Source of the DNA: Saprospiraceae bacterium
GTDB taxonomy: Bacteria; Bacteroidota; Bacteroidia; Chitinophagales; Saprospiraceae
Direction: 5' to 3'
Length of the DNA: 64,000 nt
Assembly: GCA_016714785.1 (NCBI GenBank)
Contig: JADKCC010000027.1
Span: 1-64,000 of the forward strand
Shown here: positions 21,979 to 30,082 of the stretch, in pieces
Layout of the letters: every line of letters begins with the position of its first letter
How positions within the stretch are numbered: position 1 is the first letter of the stretch
The notes under the pieces: model-generated
Database searches by the model: none
What the model was told of the DNA's origin: nothing
Seen by the model: the letters and a program-made list of their open reading frames with translations, nothing else
Made by a program: the position numbers and the translations under genes

Positions 21979-22351
21979 AAAAGCTTAGATTGGATGTCCA
22001 AAAGCTTAGATTGAATGTCCAAAAGCTTAGATTGGATGTCCAAAAGCTTAGATTGGATGTTCAAAAGCTTAGATTGGATGTCCAAAAGCTTAGATTGAAT
22101 GTCCAAAAGCTTAGATTGGATGTTCAAAAGCTTAGATTGGATGTCCAAAAGCTTAGATTGGATGTCCAAAAGCTTAGATTGGATGTTCAAAAGCTTAGAT
22201 TGGATGTCCAAAAGCTTAGATTGGATGTCCAAAAGCTTAGATTGGATGTTCAAAAGCTTAGATTGGATGTCCAAAAGCTTAGATTGGATGTCCAAAAGCT
22301 TAGATTGGATGTCCAAAAGCTTAGATTGGATGTCCAAAAGCTTAGATTGGA
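21979..22351 (+). repeat. 21-bp tandem array with 63-bp higher-order period
   Basis: About 18 nearly identical units of 21 bp begin AAAAGCTTAGATTGG and end TCC or TTC; each contains an AAGCTT palindrome. The TTC variant occurs at units 4, 7, 10 and 13, so units 2-13 are four copies of a 63-bp trimer. A GG-to-GA change marks units 2 and 6. A unit length divisible by 3 leaves long open frames on both strands (heptapeptide repeats); these have no start context or signal and are probably not genes. Confidence 0.92.
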
Positions 22352-22689
22352 TGTGTTCCGATTTGATGATTTGGAGATTTGGAGATTTAGAGATGAGATG
22401 ATTTGATCTGCCACAGGCTGGAGTCCGGGTGATTTAAAATCGTATTTTAGACACTTCGACCTACGAGCTATTTTGGTAGATTTGAACTAATGTTATCACA
22501 AACCTATGACTTAAAACTCTTAATACAATGTTAAACTTTAAAAATTCTTAAAATTTGTGTTAAATCAACATGAAATAATAAATGGAAAATCAAAAATTAA
22601 AAAACTTATGTTCGGCTAAAATTTAAAAAGCATGGTTATAGTTTCAAAATAGCTGACTTTTGCTCATTTTGCCCTAATAATTTAAACAA
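22352..22689. other. AT-rich spacer between the 21-bp array and the DnaA boxes
   Basis: No gene was recognised. The stretch is unique sequence, increasingly AT-rich towards 22680. Confidence 0.4.
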
Positions 22690-22710
22690 TGTGGATAAAA
22701 TTGTGGATAA
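22690..22710 (+). promoter_or_regulatory. Two perfect DnaA-box sequences in direct orientation
   Basis: TGTGGATAA occurs at 22690-22698 and again at 22702-22710, both exact complements of the consensus DnaA box TTATCCACA, with starts 12 bp apart. They lie in AT-rich DNA about 170 bp upstream of the small gene at 22882. Two boxes are too few to call an origin; a DnaA-regulated promoter or a titration site are alternatives. Confidence 0.5.
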
Positions 22711-22749
22711 CTTATATTACAACAATATATATGTAATCAAAATTCTGAG

Positions 22750-22757
22750 TATCTTTG
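22750..22757 (+). promoter_or_regulatory. Possible -7 element (TATCTTTG)
   Basis: This is an exact match to the Bacteroidota -7 consensus TAnnTTTG, about 125 bp upstream of the ATG at 22882. No good TTG lies at the expected -33 distance, so support is weak. Confidence 0.3.
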
Positions 22758-22881
22758 TACTTTTAAAAGTCTGTGAGCGATGCGATGTATAAAGATATAT
22801 CACAAATCGTAGCTGTTCCGGCGGTATGTGATTAATAAGATTCGGAACATAATTTTATTCACTTCATTAATTTTAAACACA

Positions 22882-23254
22882 ATGAAGACACGTAGGAAGA
22901 GCGTTGCCATAATTGCCGCTCAAGACAGACTTTCGGGATTGATGAATATCGATCCAACCATTGATTTGGGTAATGGGCTGAGTGCTCAATTGTACCAAGC
23001 AAAAATTGACCACACATTTGGGAAACTAAATGCGTACGTCAATGCAGTAGCCAAAGCGGATGCTGCGTTCGATTTTAATTGATGCAGAAGTAGAGCTGAA
23101 TGATTATAGTGATCATATCATGCGAGGTGTTTCTGTAAAGTTTGGATTGAACAGCGCTGAGTACGTTAGTGTAGGCGGTACCCGCAAAAAAGACAAGAAA
23201 AGACCTGTCCGAAAGACAATGTCTTCTCTTGATCTAACCGATAATGAAGGTTAA
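22882..23254 (+). pseudogene. Small helical protein gene with one frameshift
   Basis: The preferred start is ATG 22882 (MKTRRKSVAIIAAQDRLSGL..), because the upstream ATG at 22828 adds a non-conserved hydrophobic leader. The first frame runs to about 23080 (..VAKADAAFDFN). The second continues from about 23075 (LIDAEVELNDYSDHIMRGVSVKFG..) to the stop at 23252-23254. Joined, they give a protein of about 120 residues, charged and mainly helical, with a Lys/Arg-rich end (RKKDKKRPVRK). A strong terminator follows 36 bp later. I associate it with short hypothetical proteins of similar pattern in Bacteroidota, but no function is known to me. The frameshift near 23075 may be an error, since both halves look well kept. 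Confidence 0.6.
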
Positions 23255-23289
23255 TTTGCTGATTGACTTCATTAATCGATGACAACATG

Positions 23290-23317
23290 GGCCTCATTAT
23301 TGGGAGGCCTTTTTTTT
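23290..23317 (+). terminator. Rho-independent terminator after the small gene
   Basis: GGCCTC-N8-GAGGCC is followed by eight T residues, 36 bp past the stop of the small gene. It is a textbook intrinsic terminator for the + strand, which supports real transcription of that gene. Confidence 0.9.
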
Positions 23318-23559
23318 ACATATTCAAAATAGTGCCATAAACATAGTAATTTGCTTATTATGCTTACTCTTCTATAGAATGTTCTATGATCAAATCAATA
23401 TGAAAAATACCGGAACTTACTGCGGTAAAAGGTGAGTTTAAAAACTTTGAGTCCAGGTTGTGGTTAAAATTAATAACAAAATTGATTGTATTATTAATTA
23501 TAATGCAAATATATAACATATATCATATATCTCCCATATAATTTAAGAATTATTTTGAA
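23318..23559. other. Gene-free AT-rich spacer
   Basis: Nothing was recognised between the terminator and the next octamer-rich leader. Confidence 0.35.
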
Positions 23560-23874
23560 AATGTGCTGATGTGATGATGTGCTGTTGTGATGATGTGCTG
23601 ATTTGTTGATTTGGTGATTTGTTGATTTGTTGATTTGCTGATTTGGTGATGTGGTGATGTGGTGATGTGGTGATTTGCTCCTTTTGTCTGAACTGTGATT
23701 CATTTGATTTTTGTGAATAGGGTGATTTGATGATTTGTACCGGTCAGAGACCGTAGGATACTATCCGTCAAAGTCAGATAAGACTTTGACAAACGGGCAT
23801 GGTATTTTAGCGGCCTTGCAAATTCATTTGCAAGCTAACATAACTTGTTGCAATTAAAAATTGCAATGCCATTA
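23560..23874 (+). repeat. Octamer tract + A + B composite
   Basis: A GATGTG/GATTTG octamer tract (about 23560-23680) and a conserved leader (about 23680-23738) precede family A (23740-23797) and family B (23800-23874). An AAAAGCTTAGATTG seed follows at 23877. Confidence 0.85.
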
Positions 23875-23889
23875 ATAAAAGCTTAGATT

Positions 23890-24066
23890 GATGATGTGGT
23901 GATGTGATGATGTGATGATGTGCTAATTTGCTGATGTGCTGATTTGCTCCTTCTGTCTGAACTATGATTCATTTGATTTTTGTGATTAGGGTGATTTGAT
24001 GATTTGTACCGGTCAGAGACCGTAGGATACTATCCGTCAAAGTCAGATAAGACTTTGACAAACGGG
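23890..24066 (+). repeat. Octamer tract + family A
   Basis: Octamer-type runs (23890-23950) with the same conserved leader precede family A at 24009-24066, which joins directly to a family D element. Confidence 0.85.
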
Positions 24067-24273
24067 TTCTGCTTTGTCATATTTGAATTAAAAAGTTTTC
24101 TCACCACTCTGTGATTCGAAATGACAAAGTCTGATGAGGAAATGTATGAGATAAAGGGAGTTCGGCAAGGCCGAACTCCCTTTATCTCACACTAAAACTA
24201 TAACACAATGTCATTTCGATGGGCCTTGGCGACTGAGAAACCCCTTTTAGTCTCATGTTTTGAAAATACTAAC
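24067..24273 (+). repeat. Family D element, second copy
   Basis: Nearly identical to 21502-21712. Perfect 20-bp arms lie at 24147-24166 and 24170-24189. The A-D-C order is also the same as at 21.4-21.9 kb, so the whole composite has been duplicated. Confidence 0.88.
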
Positions 24274-24404
24274 TCCGATGGTCGAAGTTTGCAACTTCGA
24301 TCCTGTATATCAAGAATTTGCAATTCGTTTTCACAAATGCTAAAAAAATCTGTTATCCCGATGAGCGATGTTTTAAATTATTTGTGACTTAGTTTTTATT
24401 ATAA

Positions 24405-26087
24405 CCTAAAAATCTAAAATGAAAAAGTTTTGGTTCAAAATTTGTTAAATTTTGATCGATTAGGGATGATAGGAATGATAGGAATGATTTTGTTTGTTGT
24501 CTTCACATGAGCAATCTAATTGATACCTTTGGGAAGGACATTTTCAGAATAAAAGCCATAATTATTTCCATAAAAGGATACTTTTAGATTGGATTAGGCA
24601 TGCTTCTTTATCCCTACTCAATGGTAAGGTTAGTTTGAACACTCTTGATTTGTTTGTCCAAACCTATATCTGAAGGATTAGTTGTTCTAGTTACGACCAT
24701 CTGTGGGCTGCATGGTAATATTTACTCATCTTGACGTAAATATTTCTGGCACTACTGACTACTTTTGCAGGTATCTTTACGAACCAGTCCCGAAAAGTTT
24801 TATATTCTTCTCGCCATGTTTTTTTACACGCCTGAAGCGCATTATAATAGAGATGTTGTATGCCAGCAAGATAATTGCCCAATATATCATTGCCATGAAA
24901 GTTTCGCATTCTCGTTTGACCAGCGAGTAGATGATTTTCGTTTGTTCTATCCAGTTCTCACTCTCGGCTCTTTGACCATAGATTTCATGTGTATATCACC
25001 ACTTGGATAAGGCAGATTAGAACAATAACAAAAGTATTTGTACTCGGCAACACGCTCTGTTTTACCAAAATTCTCCACTTCCACATATCCAACGATCACT
25101 CTGACGGCGTGTAATGTTCTTGTAGTACTCCAGCCTTTTGCTTTGTAATTAAACCTGCTCACCGCCATGTTTGTATTGCAAGCTAATGTGCGCCAACTTT
25201 GAACTTTCAATAACGCTTTTAAGTTTTTTAATTTTACCTTACCAAATAAGTATGACCATTTTGTTCTAATAAATCAAATAATGCACCGTTAAAAATCCAC
25301 TATCTGCTCGAAGGAATACTGATGTGATTTTATTAGGTAAAGTTTTAAGTGTTTGGCGGATAAACTCCACTACACCATTGCAAGTATAGGCAGAACCTGT
25401 TCTAAACCAACTGTTTACTAAATATTTAACTTCTGAGACATAACACAAAATCGGGGTGGTAACTGTTGGCTCCTTTCTTGTGTGGATTATATCCCTTAGC
25501 AGCTCCATCCTGATTGCCATATACAGTTTGTTCGGTACTGTCGAGGTCTAAAGTAATACGCTGTAATGATAAGCTATCTAAATAACTCTTGTTAAAAACC
25601 AATAATCTTTCATGTAATGCTATTGCTCCCTTTTGTCCCAAGGAACTAATGCGTTTGCCTATGGTGTCTTCGTCAATATGTTTTTTTAAGCCTAAAATGG
25701 TCTTTACCAATACGTCTTTGGTGAAAATTTCTATACTTGATATGTGCTTTACGCCACATAAAGCTGAGCATAAAAGCTCAACAGAACTTGTGTAGTACTG
25801 AACTTTGTCGCATTATGTTTAACAGTTGGAAACAAGTCGTCAAATATGTAAGGTATATTAATTTATCAATGTATTTGAACAAAACACTAAGACCACCATA
25901 CTGAGTAAGTCGTTCAGCAGAGAAAGAACTTTAGTTTTTATACCTTCAAATCGGATATGTTTTGTATTTTTGACTCGCATCTATTAAGTGTATTTATATG
26001 TTACTAATTTTTATGTTTAGTAGCCTAAAATTAAACATATTATCACTAATAGATGCACTTTTTTATAGTTTTTTTTTAGATTTTAGG
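24405..26087 (-). mobile_element. IS1380-family insertion sequence, 1683 bp
   Basis: The ends are imperfect inverted repeats: CCTAAAAATCTAAAA on the left, and AGATTTTAGG on the right, which reads CCTAAAATCT on the other strand. A 5-bp TATAA target duplication flanks the element. Length and ends suit IS1380. The transposase inside is frameshifted, so this copy is not autonomous as sequenced. Confidence 0.88.
24691..25980 (-). pseudogene. IS1380-family transposase, frameshifted
   Basis: It starts at ATG 25980 (MRVKNTKHIRFEGIKTKV..) and ends at 24691. Characteristic segments appear in order: ITLDLDSTEQTVYGNQDGAAKGYNPHKKGA (about 25560-25470, first catalytic Asp in LDLDST), SWFRTGSAYTCNG (about 25410-25370), VFLRADSGF (about 25320-25290, second Asp), FNYKAKGWS (about 25155-25130), CYCSNL (about 25030) and TFRDWFVKIPAKVVSSARN (about 24800-24740). 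At least four frameshifts break it into pieces of 70-95 codons. Otherwise the conserved motifs are preserved, so inactivation is recent or partly artefactual. Confidence 0.85.
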
Positions 26088-26159
26088 TATAATGTTAATT
26101 GAATTATAAATTCATAAAATATTGCATCGCAGTTGCAAACTGCGACGATCGAATTATAA

Positions 26160-26225
26160 ACGGGTCGTTGTCCAAAGTCTTTGACTTTAGGACAGCTATC
26201 TTTCGGTCTCCTGACCGACGTGAAA
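26160..26225. repeat. Diverged palindromic sequence related to family A
   Basis: GTCCAAAGTC..GACTTTAGGAC and CGGTC-TCCT-GACCG are visible but in the opposite order to a normal family A copy. It is probably a rearranged or inverted relative. Confidence 0.45.
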
Positions 26226-26273
26226 ATTATGATGTGCTAATTTGATGATTTGCTAATTTGATGATGATGTGCA

Positions 26274-26409
26274 CCAGTCAGAGACCGTAGGATACTATCC
26301 GTCAAAGTCAAATAAGACTTTGACAAACGGGCATGGCATTTTAATGGTCTTGAAAATTCATTTGCAAGTTAACATAACTTGTTGCAATTAAAAATTGCAA
26401 TGCCATTAA
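26274..26409 (+). repeat. Family A + family B composite
   Basis: Family A (26274-26331, with CCAGTC in place of CCGGTC, which weakens the first hairpin) is followed by family B (26335-26409). Confidence 0.8.
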
Positions 26410-26498
26410 TAAAAAAGGACCATCTGAATGTGATGATATAATGATGTGTTAATGTGAAGTGTATAACGGCATAAAAGCAAACAACCAAACTAAGTCTG

Positions 26499-27227
26499 TT
26501 ATTTTTTCTTATTTAACAATACTTGATTTCCCTTATTTACCCTTCCAAATATAGATCTTAAAGATTTGGTATATGTCCGTCCAAATGGTAAATCAATAGA
26601 TCCTAAACTTACTAAAGATTTACTAAAATTTACACTTTTTATTTTTTTCATTGGGACTGCGTATCTTTTATGAATCTTGACCAAATTTAAGTCTTCCAGT
26701 TCTGTAATTAATTTTTTAAAAGAAGACCTTACTACATACTTTTTATTTGAAATAATGATAGAGGAATAGTTTCGATCTGACTCTATCCACAATATCTCAT
26801 TAAAATCAACAATGGAAGCAACCGAGCCCGAATTTATAATGATTTGGTTGGGTTCGTCGGATGGTGGAAATTGATACAAGAGGTTTTCAAGGGCACTAAT
26901 CAAAGAAAACTTATGAAAAGGCTTTACCAAAAAACTTATTCCTTTAATATTTGATATTTTGGCGTAAGAACTTTCAGCGCCGTCTTCAGAAATTAATAGT
27001 ACAGGAAAATTCTCTTCTTTCAATTTATGAAATAGATCCAATCCACTCAATTCTCCTTTGAGATGGTAATCACAAATGACTACATTGGGCTTAAAATTTC
27101 TTATTTGTATCAAAGCATCCGTGTAATTATCTGCAGTGCCCGATACTGTATAATTAAATGCACCACTTAACATTTTTACCAAACTATCTCTGTAATTGGC
27201 ATCATCTTCTACTATAAACACATTCAT
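26499..27227 (-). CDS. LytTR-family response regulator
   Basis: The protein has 242 residues. Residues 1-120 form a receiver domain: acidic pocket E7-D8-D9, phospho-acceptor D53 in VICDYHL, Ser80 in VLLIS, and Lys102 in FLVKPF. Residues about 130-235 form a LytTR DNA-binding domain (ILWIESDRNYSSI.., LVKIHKRYAVPMKKI, LPFGRTYTKSL). Such proteins are phosphorylated by histidine kinases and bind DNA as transcription regulators. No kinase is adjacent; the only kinase gene seen here is the broken one at 7.3-9.1 kb. The gene stands alone between repeats, and its codons look normal for the window. It appears intact and functional; the target genes are unknown. Confidence 0.9.
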   Translation of the reverse strand: MNVFIVEDDANYRDSLVKMLSGAFNYTVSGTADNYTDALIQIRNFKPNVVICDYHLKGELSGLDLFHKLKEENFPVLLISEDGAESSYAKISNIKGISFLVKPFHKFSLISALENLLYQFPPSDEPNQIIINSGSVASIVDFNEILWIESDRNYSSIIISNKKYVVRSSFKKLITELEDLNLVKIHKRYAVPMKKIKSVNFSKSLVSLGSIDLPFGRTYTKSLRSIFGRVNKGNQVLLNKKK

Positions 27228-27493
27228 ACTTAAACTTCATCAATTTATTTAAATTTGATACTAAAAAGGGTATTTTCAGATAAATCAAATTATAGAAAAT
27301 TATCATTTAAAATTTGCTCCAAAAATACAATTTATAAAACTAGACACAGCACATATAAATATAATATTAATGACTTTATGCTTTTTTTTGTACACATTAT
27401 GTAAAAAATCGCACATTTATACATATTAAAGCATCATAACCGCCGTAAGAATTTACAATTTGATGATTTGCTGATGTGATGACCTACATGCTA
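27228..27493. other. AT-rich region upstream of the response regulator
   Basis: No clear TAnnTTTG promoter was found for the minus-strand gene. A short octamer-type motif (GATGATTTGCTGATGTG) occurs at about 27461-27480 before the truncated family C copy. Confidence 0.35.
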
Positions 27494-27600
27494 CCCGATG
27501 AGCGATGTTTTAAATTATTTGTGACTTAGTTTTTATTATAATGTTAATTGAATTACAAATTCATAAAATATTGCATCGCAGTTGCAAACTGCGACGATCG
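27494..27600 (+). repeat. Family C repeat, left-truncated
   Basis: Only the last 107 bp are present, ending in the TCGCAGTT-GCA-AACTGCGA hairpin and CGATCG. The left hairpin is missing. Confidence 0.8.
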
Positions 27601-27621
27601 TAGGGTTAATTTGATAATTTG

Positions 27622-29302
27622 ACAGCAATTCAGACTAAAAGCCTAATATATTAAAAAAGAGCAAATTATAAACCACTGATAAGAAATACTTTACAGATAC
27701 TTTATATATTTGCTCAAAAAAAAAGATGGGCAAAATTAAAAAAAGAATCGGAAAGGTGTATTAAAACACCAATCAAAACAATTATTAAGCCGCTCAGGAG
27801 CTTTTAAGAATGTGTCGCGAATCCTTAAACATCAGCTTCCTGAGTTAAAGGAGTTGATCGTAAAAGAGATCAAAGATCCGCGGCGTAAGAAGTCCTGTAC
27901 TTATCCCATTGAATCCATCGTACTCTCCGTTGTTGCTATGTATCTTTTGCGGAGTGGGTCGCGTAATAGCTTTAACAACGACGGACGAGATACCAAATGG
28001 GACAATAATTTCAAACAATTATTTGGTGTAAAGATGCCACATATGGATACCGTAGATCAGGTTATGGAACGGCTGGATGAAACATTGATGGAGAAGCTAA
28101 AAGTACAGCTTATCCGTGTGTTGTTGAGCAAAAGAGTATTCCACAAGTTCAAGAGACAAGGTAAATTTATCATAAGTATAGATGGTACAGGCGTCTTTAA
28201 GTTTTCAGAATTACCGTATGAAAATTGTCCACACAAGACTAGTAAGCATGCTAAATTGACTTATCATCAGCCAGTAGTTGAAGCTAAATTGGTCGGCAGC
28301 AATGGGATGAGTCTATCCGTTTGTACAGAGTTTGTGATCAATGAAGATGGTAAAACTAAACAGGATTGCGAATACAACGCGACGCTTCGTCTGATGGATA
28401 AACTAAAAAAATCTTTTAGCCGTCTGCCCATCGCTATTGTACTTGATGGATTGTATGCCAAACAGCCAATAATGCAAAAAATCACAGACAACGGATGGGA
28501 TTTTCATATCGTGTGGAAAGATAAAACGCTGATGGGTCTACAAGATGAGATAGGTGTTTTTCGCAAACAAGGAAAAGTAATAACGAAACATCGTACCGAT
28601 GTCATCAATCAAAAGACGAGAGTAGAATATTGTTACGAATACCTAAGTAAACCATTGAAACACAAAAATATTGATCTATATTACTTAGGCGTAACAGAAA
28701 CTACAATTAACCTTATTGGAGATAATAAAACGGAAGAAAAAGTATCAAGTTGGAAGTTTATGAGCAGTCTGGTTCCCGATGACGAATCAATAAGAATGCT
28801 AATAGAGAGTGCGAGACTAAGATGGAAGATAGAAAATGAAGGATTTAATGTCCAGAAAAACCATGGTTTTGCGCTCCATCACAAAATGAATCGCACCAAT
28901 CACATGGCCATCAAAAACTATTATCAAGCACTTCAGATAGCGCATCTCCTAGATCAACTCATTACTCTTTGTAAAAACACATCAGTACATCTATACGGAA
29001 CGATAATCAAATTCTGGCAATATGTATGCTCAGAATTAAGAATATTAGAAAGCCTTGAAATAAATACCAATCCTATAAAAATCAACCTGAGATATTGACC
29101 TGTAAAATGATAAAAGAACCTTCGAACAATATTGTTCAAGGACCACAATAATCCAAATTTGCCTATGCTCATTTAAATTTCTTATCCCCTGACCCGATTA
29201 ATCATCACTATGTGGTGCTGGCATCGCTATGCATCAACATAAAATGTAATACTTATTGAACCAAATAGTTTATTTTATCCTGGCTTCACTCTGAATTGCT
29301 GT
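27622..29302 (+). mobile_element. IS4-like insertion sequence, 1681 bp, apparently complete
   Basis: The terminal inverted repeats start with 13 identical bases: ACAGCAATTCAGA at 27622 and its complement ending at 29302. Similarity extends inward (AAAGCC versus GAAGCC). The flanks are direct repeats: AATTTGATAATTTG before the left end and AATTTGATAATTGG after the right end. This is consistent with a 12-13 bp target duplication as made by some IS4 members, although octamer repeat DNA in the flank could mimic part of it. A hairpin formed by GAGCAAATTATA and TATATATTTGCTC (27658-27714) lies upstream of the transposase. Confidence 0.82.
27812..29098 (+). CDS. IS4-like DDE transposase
   Basis: The protein has 428 residues and is the only uninterrupted transposase in the window. 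It has an N-terminal DDE_Tnp-like dimerisation part, and the core has D124 (IISIDGTGVF), D212 (AIVLDGLYA) and E341/E343 in RLRWKIENEGFN, which resembles the IS4 Y-R-E-K signature. The start chosen is GTG 27812 with AGGAG 12 bp upstream. The same frame is open further upstream without an ATG. An ATG at 27726 (MGKIKKRIGKV) lies in another frame and could be the native start if a 1-bp frameshift occurred near 27760. That would add about 28 residues. The element may still be mobile. Confidence 0.82.
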   Translation: MSRILKHQLPELKELIVKEIKDPRRKKSCTYPIESIVLSVVAMYLLRSGSRNSFNNDGRDTKWDNNFKQLFGVKMPHMDTVDQVMERLDETLMEKLKVQLIRVLLSKRVFHKFKRQGKFIISIDGTGVFKFSELPYENCPHKTSKHAKLTYHQPVVEAKLVGSNGMSLSVCTEFVINEDGKTKQDCEYNATLRLMDKLKKSFSRLPIAIVLDGLYAKQPIMQKITDNGWDFHIVWKDKTLMGLQDEIGVFRKQGKVITKHRTDVINQKTRVEYCYEYLSKPLKHKNIDLYYLGVTETTINLIGDNKTEEKVSSWKFMSSLVPDDESIRMLIESARLRWKIENEGFNVQKNHGFALHHKMNRTNHMAIKNYYQALQIAHLLDQLITLCKNTSVHLYGTIIKFWQYVCSELRILESLEINTNPIKINLRY

Positions 29303-29735
29303 AATTTGATAATTGGGTAATGTGCTAATTTGCTGATTTGCTGATGTGCTGATGTGCTGATTTGCTCCTTCTGTCTGAACTGTGATTCTTTTGATTTTTG
29401 TGATTAGGGTGATTTGATGATTTGTACCGGTCAGAGACCGTAGGATACTATCCGTCAAAGTCAGATAAGACTTTGACAAACGGGTAATTTGCTGATGTGC
29501 TAATGTGCTGATTTGCTGATTTGCTGATGTGCTGATGTGCTCTTCTGTCTGAACTGTGATTCTTTTGATTTTTGTGATTAGGGTGATTTGTTGATGTGCA
29601 CCGGTCAGAGACCGTAAGATACTTTCCATCAAAGTCAGATAAGACTTTGACAAACGGGGATAGCATTTATTGGCCTTGCAAATTCACTTTGCAAGTTAAC
29701 ATAATTTGTTGCAATTAAAAATTGCAATGCCATTA
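29303..29735 (+). repeat. Two octamer + A units, the second with B
   Basis: Octamer tract and leader precede A (29427-29484). A second octamer tract and leader precede A (29601-29658, with several substitutions), followed by family B (29661-29735). Confidence 0.85.
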
Positions 29736-29745
29736 ATAAAACCCT

Positions 29746-29984
29746 CCGATGGTCGAAGTTTGCAACTTCGATCCTGTATATCAAGAATTTGCAATTCGTT
29801 TTCACAAATGCTAAAAAAATCTGTTAACCCGATGAGCGATGTTTTAAATTATTTGTGACTTAGTTTTTATTATAATGTTAATTGAATTACAAATTCATAA
29901 AATATTGCATCGCAGTTGCAAACTGCGACGATCGAATGATCGTAAGATACTATCTGTCAAAGTCAAATAAGACTTTGACAAACG
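29746..29984 (+). repeat. Family C plus eroded family A
   Basis: A full family C copy (29746-29935) with both terminal hairpins is followed directly by a diverged A copy (29936-29984), which keeps the GTCAAAGTC-N6-GACTTTGAC hairpin but lost the first one. Confidence 0.82.
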
Positions 29985-30082
29985 ATGGCTTTGTGAAGAA
30001 TTGCTAAATTGTTTGATTTGCTGATGTGTTAATCTCAGCGTCAGGTGATACTGAACCGTAGCAGACCCAAGGACTAACAGAC

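Larger units (their letters stand above)
24274..26151 (+). repeat. Family C repeat split by an IS1380-family insertion
   Basis: The left part (24274-24404) and right part (26088-26151) join into one full family C copy when the insertion sequence between them is removed together with one copy of the 5-bp duplication TATAA (24400-24404 and 26088-26092). Confidence 0.9.

Noticed and set aside
21979..22351. CRISPR array
   Set aside because: Units are contiguous without unique spacers, and no cas genes are present.
21909..22406. Heptapeptide-repeat proteins on both strands (138 and 142 codons)
   Set aside because: The 21-bp unit length is a multiple of 3 and has no stop, so open frames are automatic; no ribosome binding site or independent protein-like sequence supports them.
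22690..22710. Replication origin
   Set aside because: Only two DnaA boxes, no dnaA/dnaN neighbours and no further box cluster; recorded only as a DnaA-box pair.
23060..23254. Programmed frameshift in the small gene
   Set aside because: There is no slippery heptamer or downstream pseudoknot at the junction; a simple indel is more likely.
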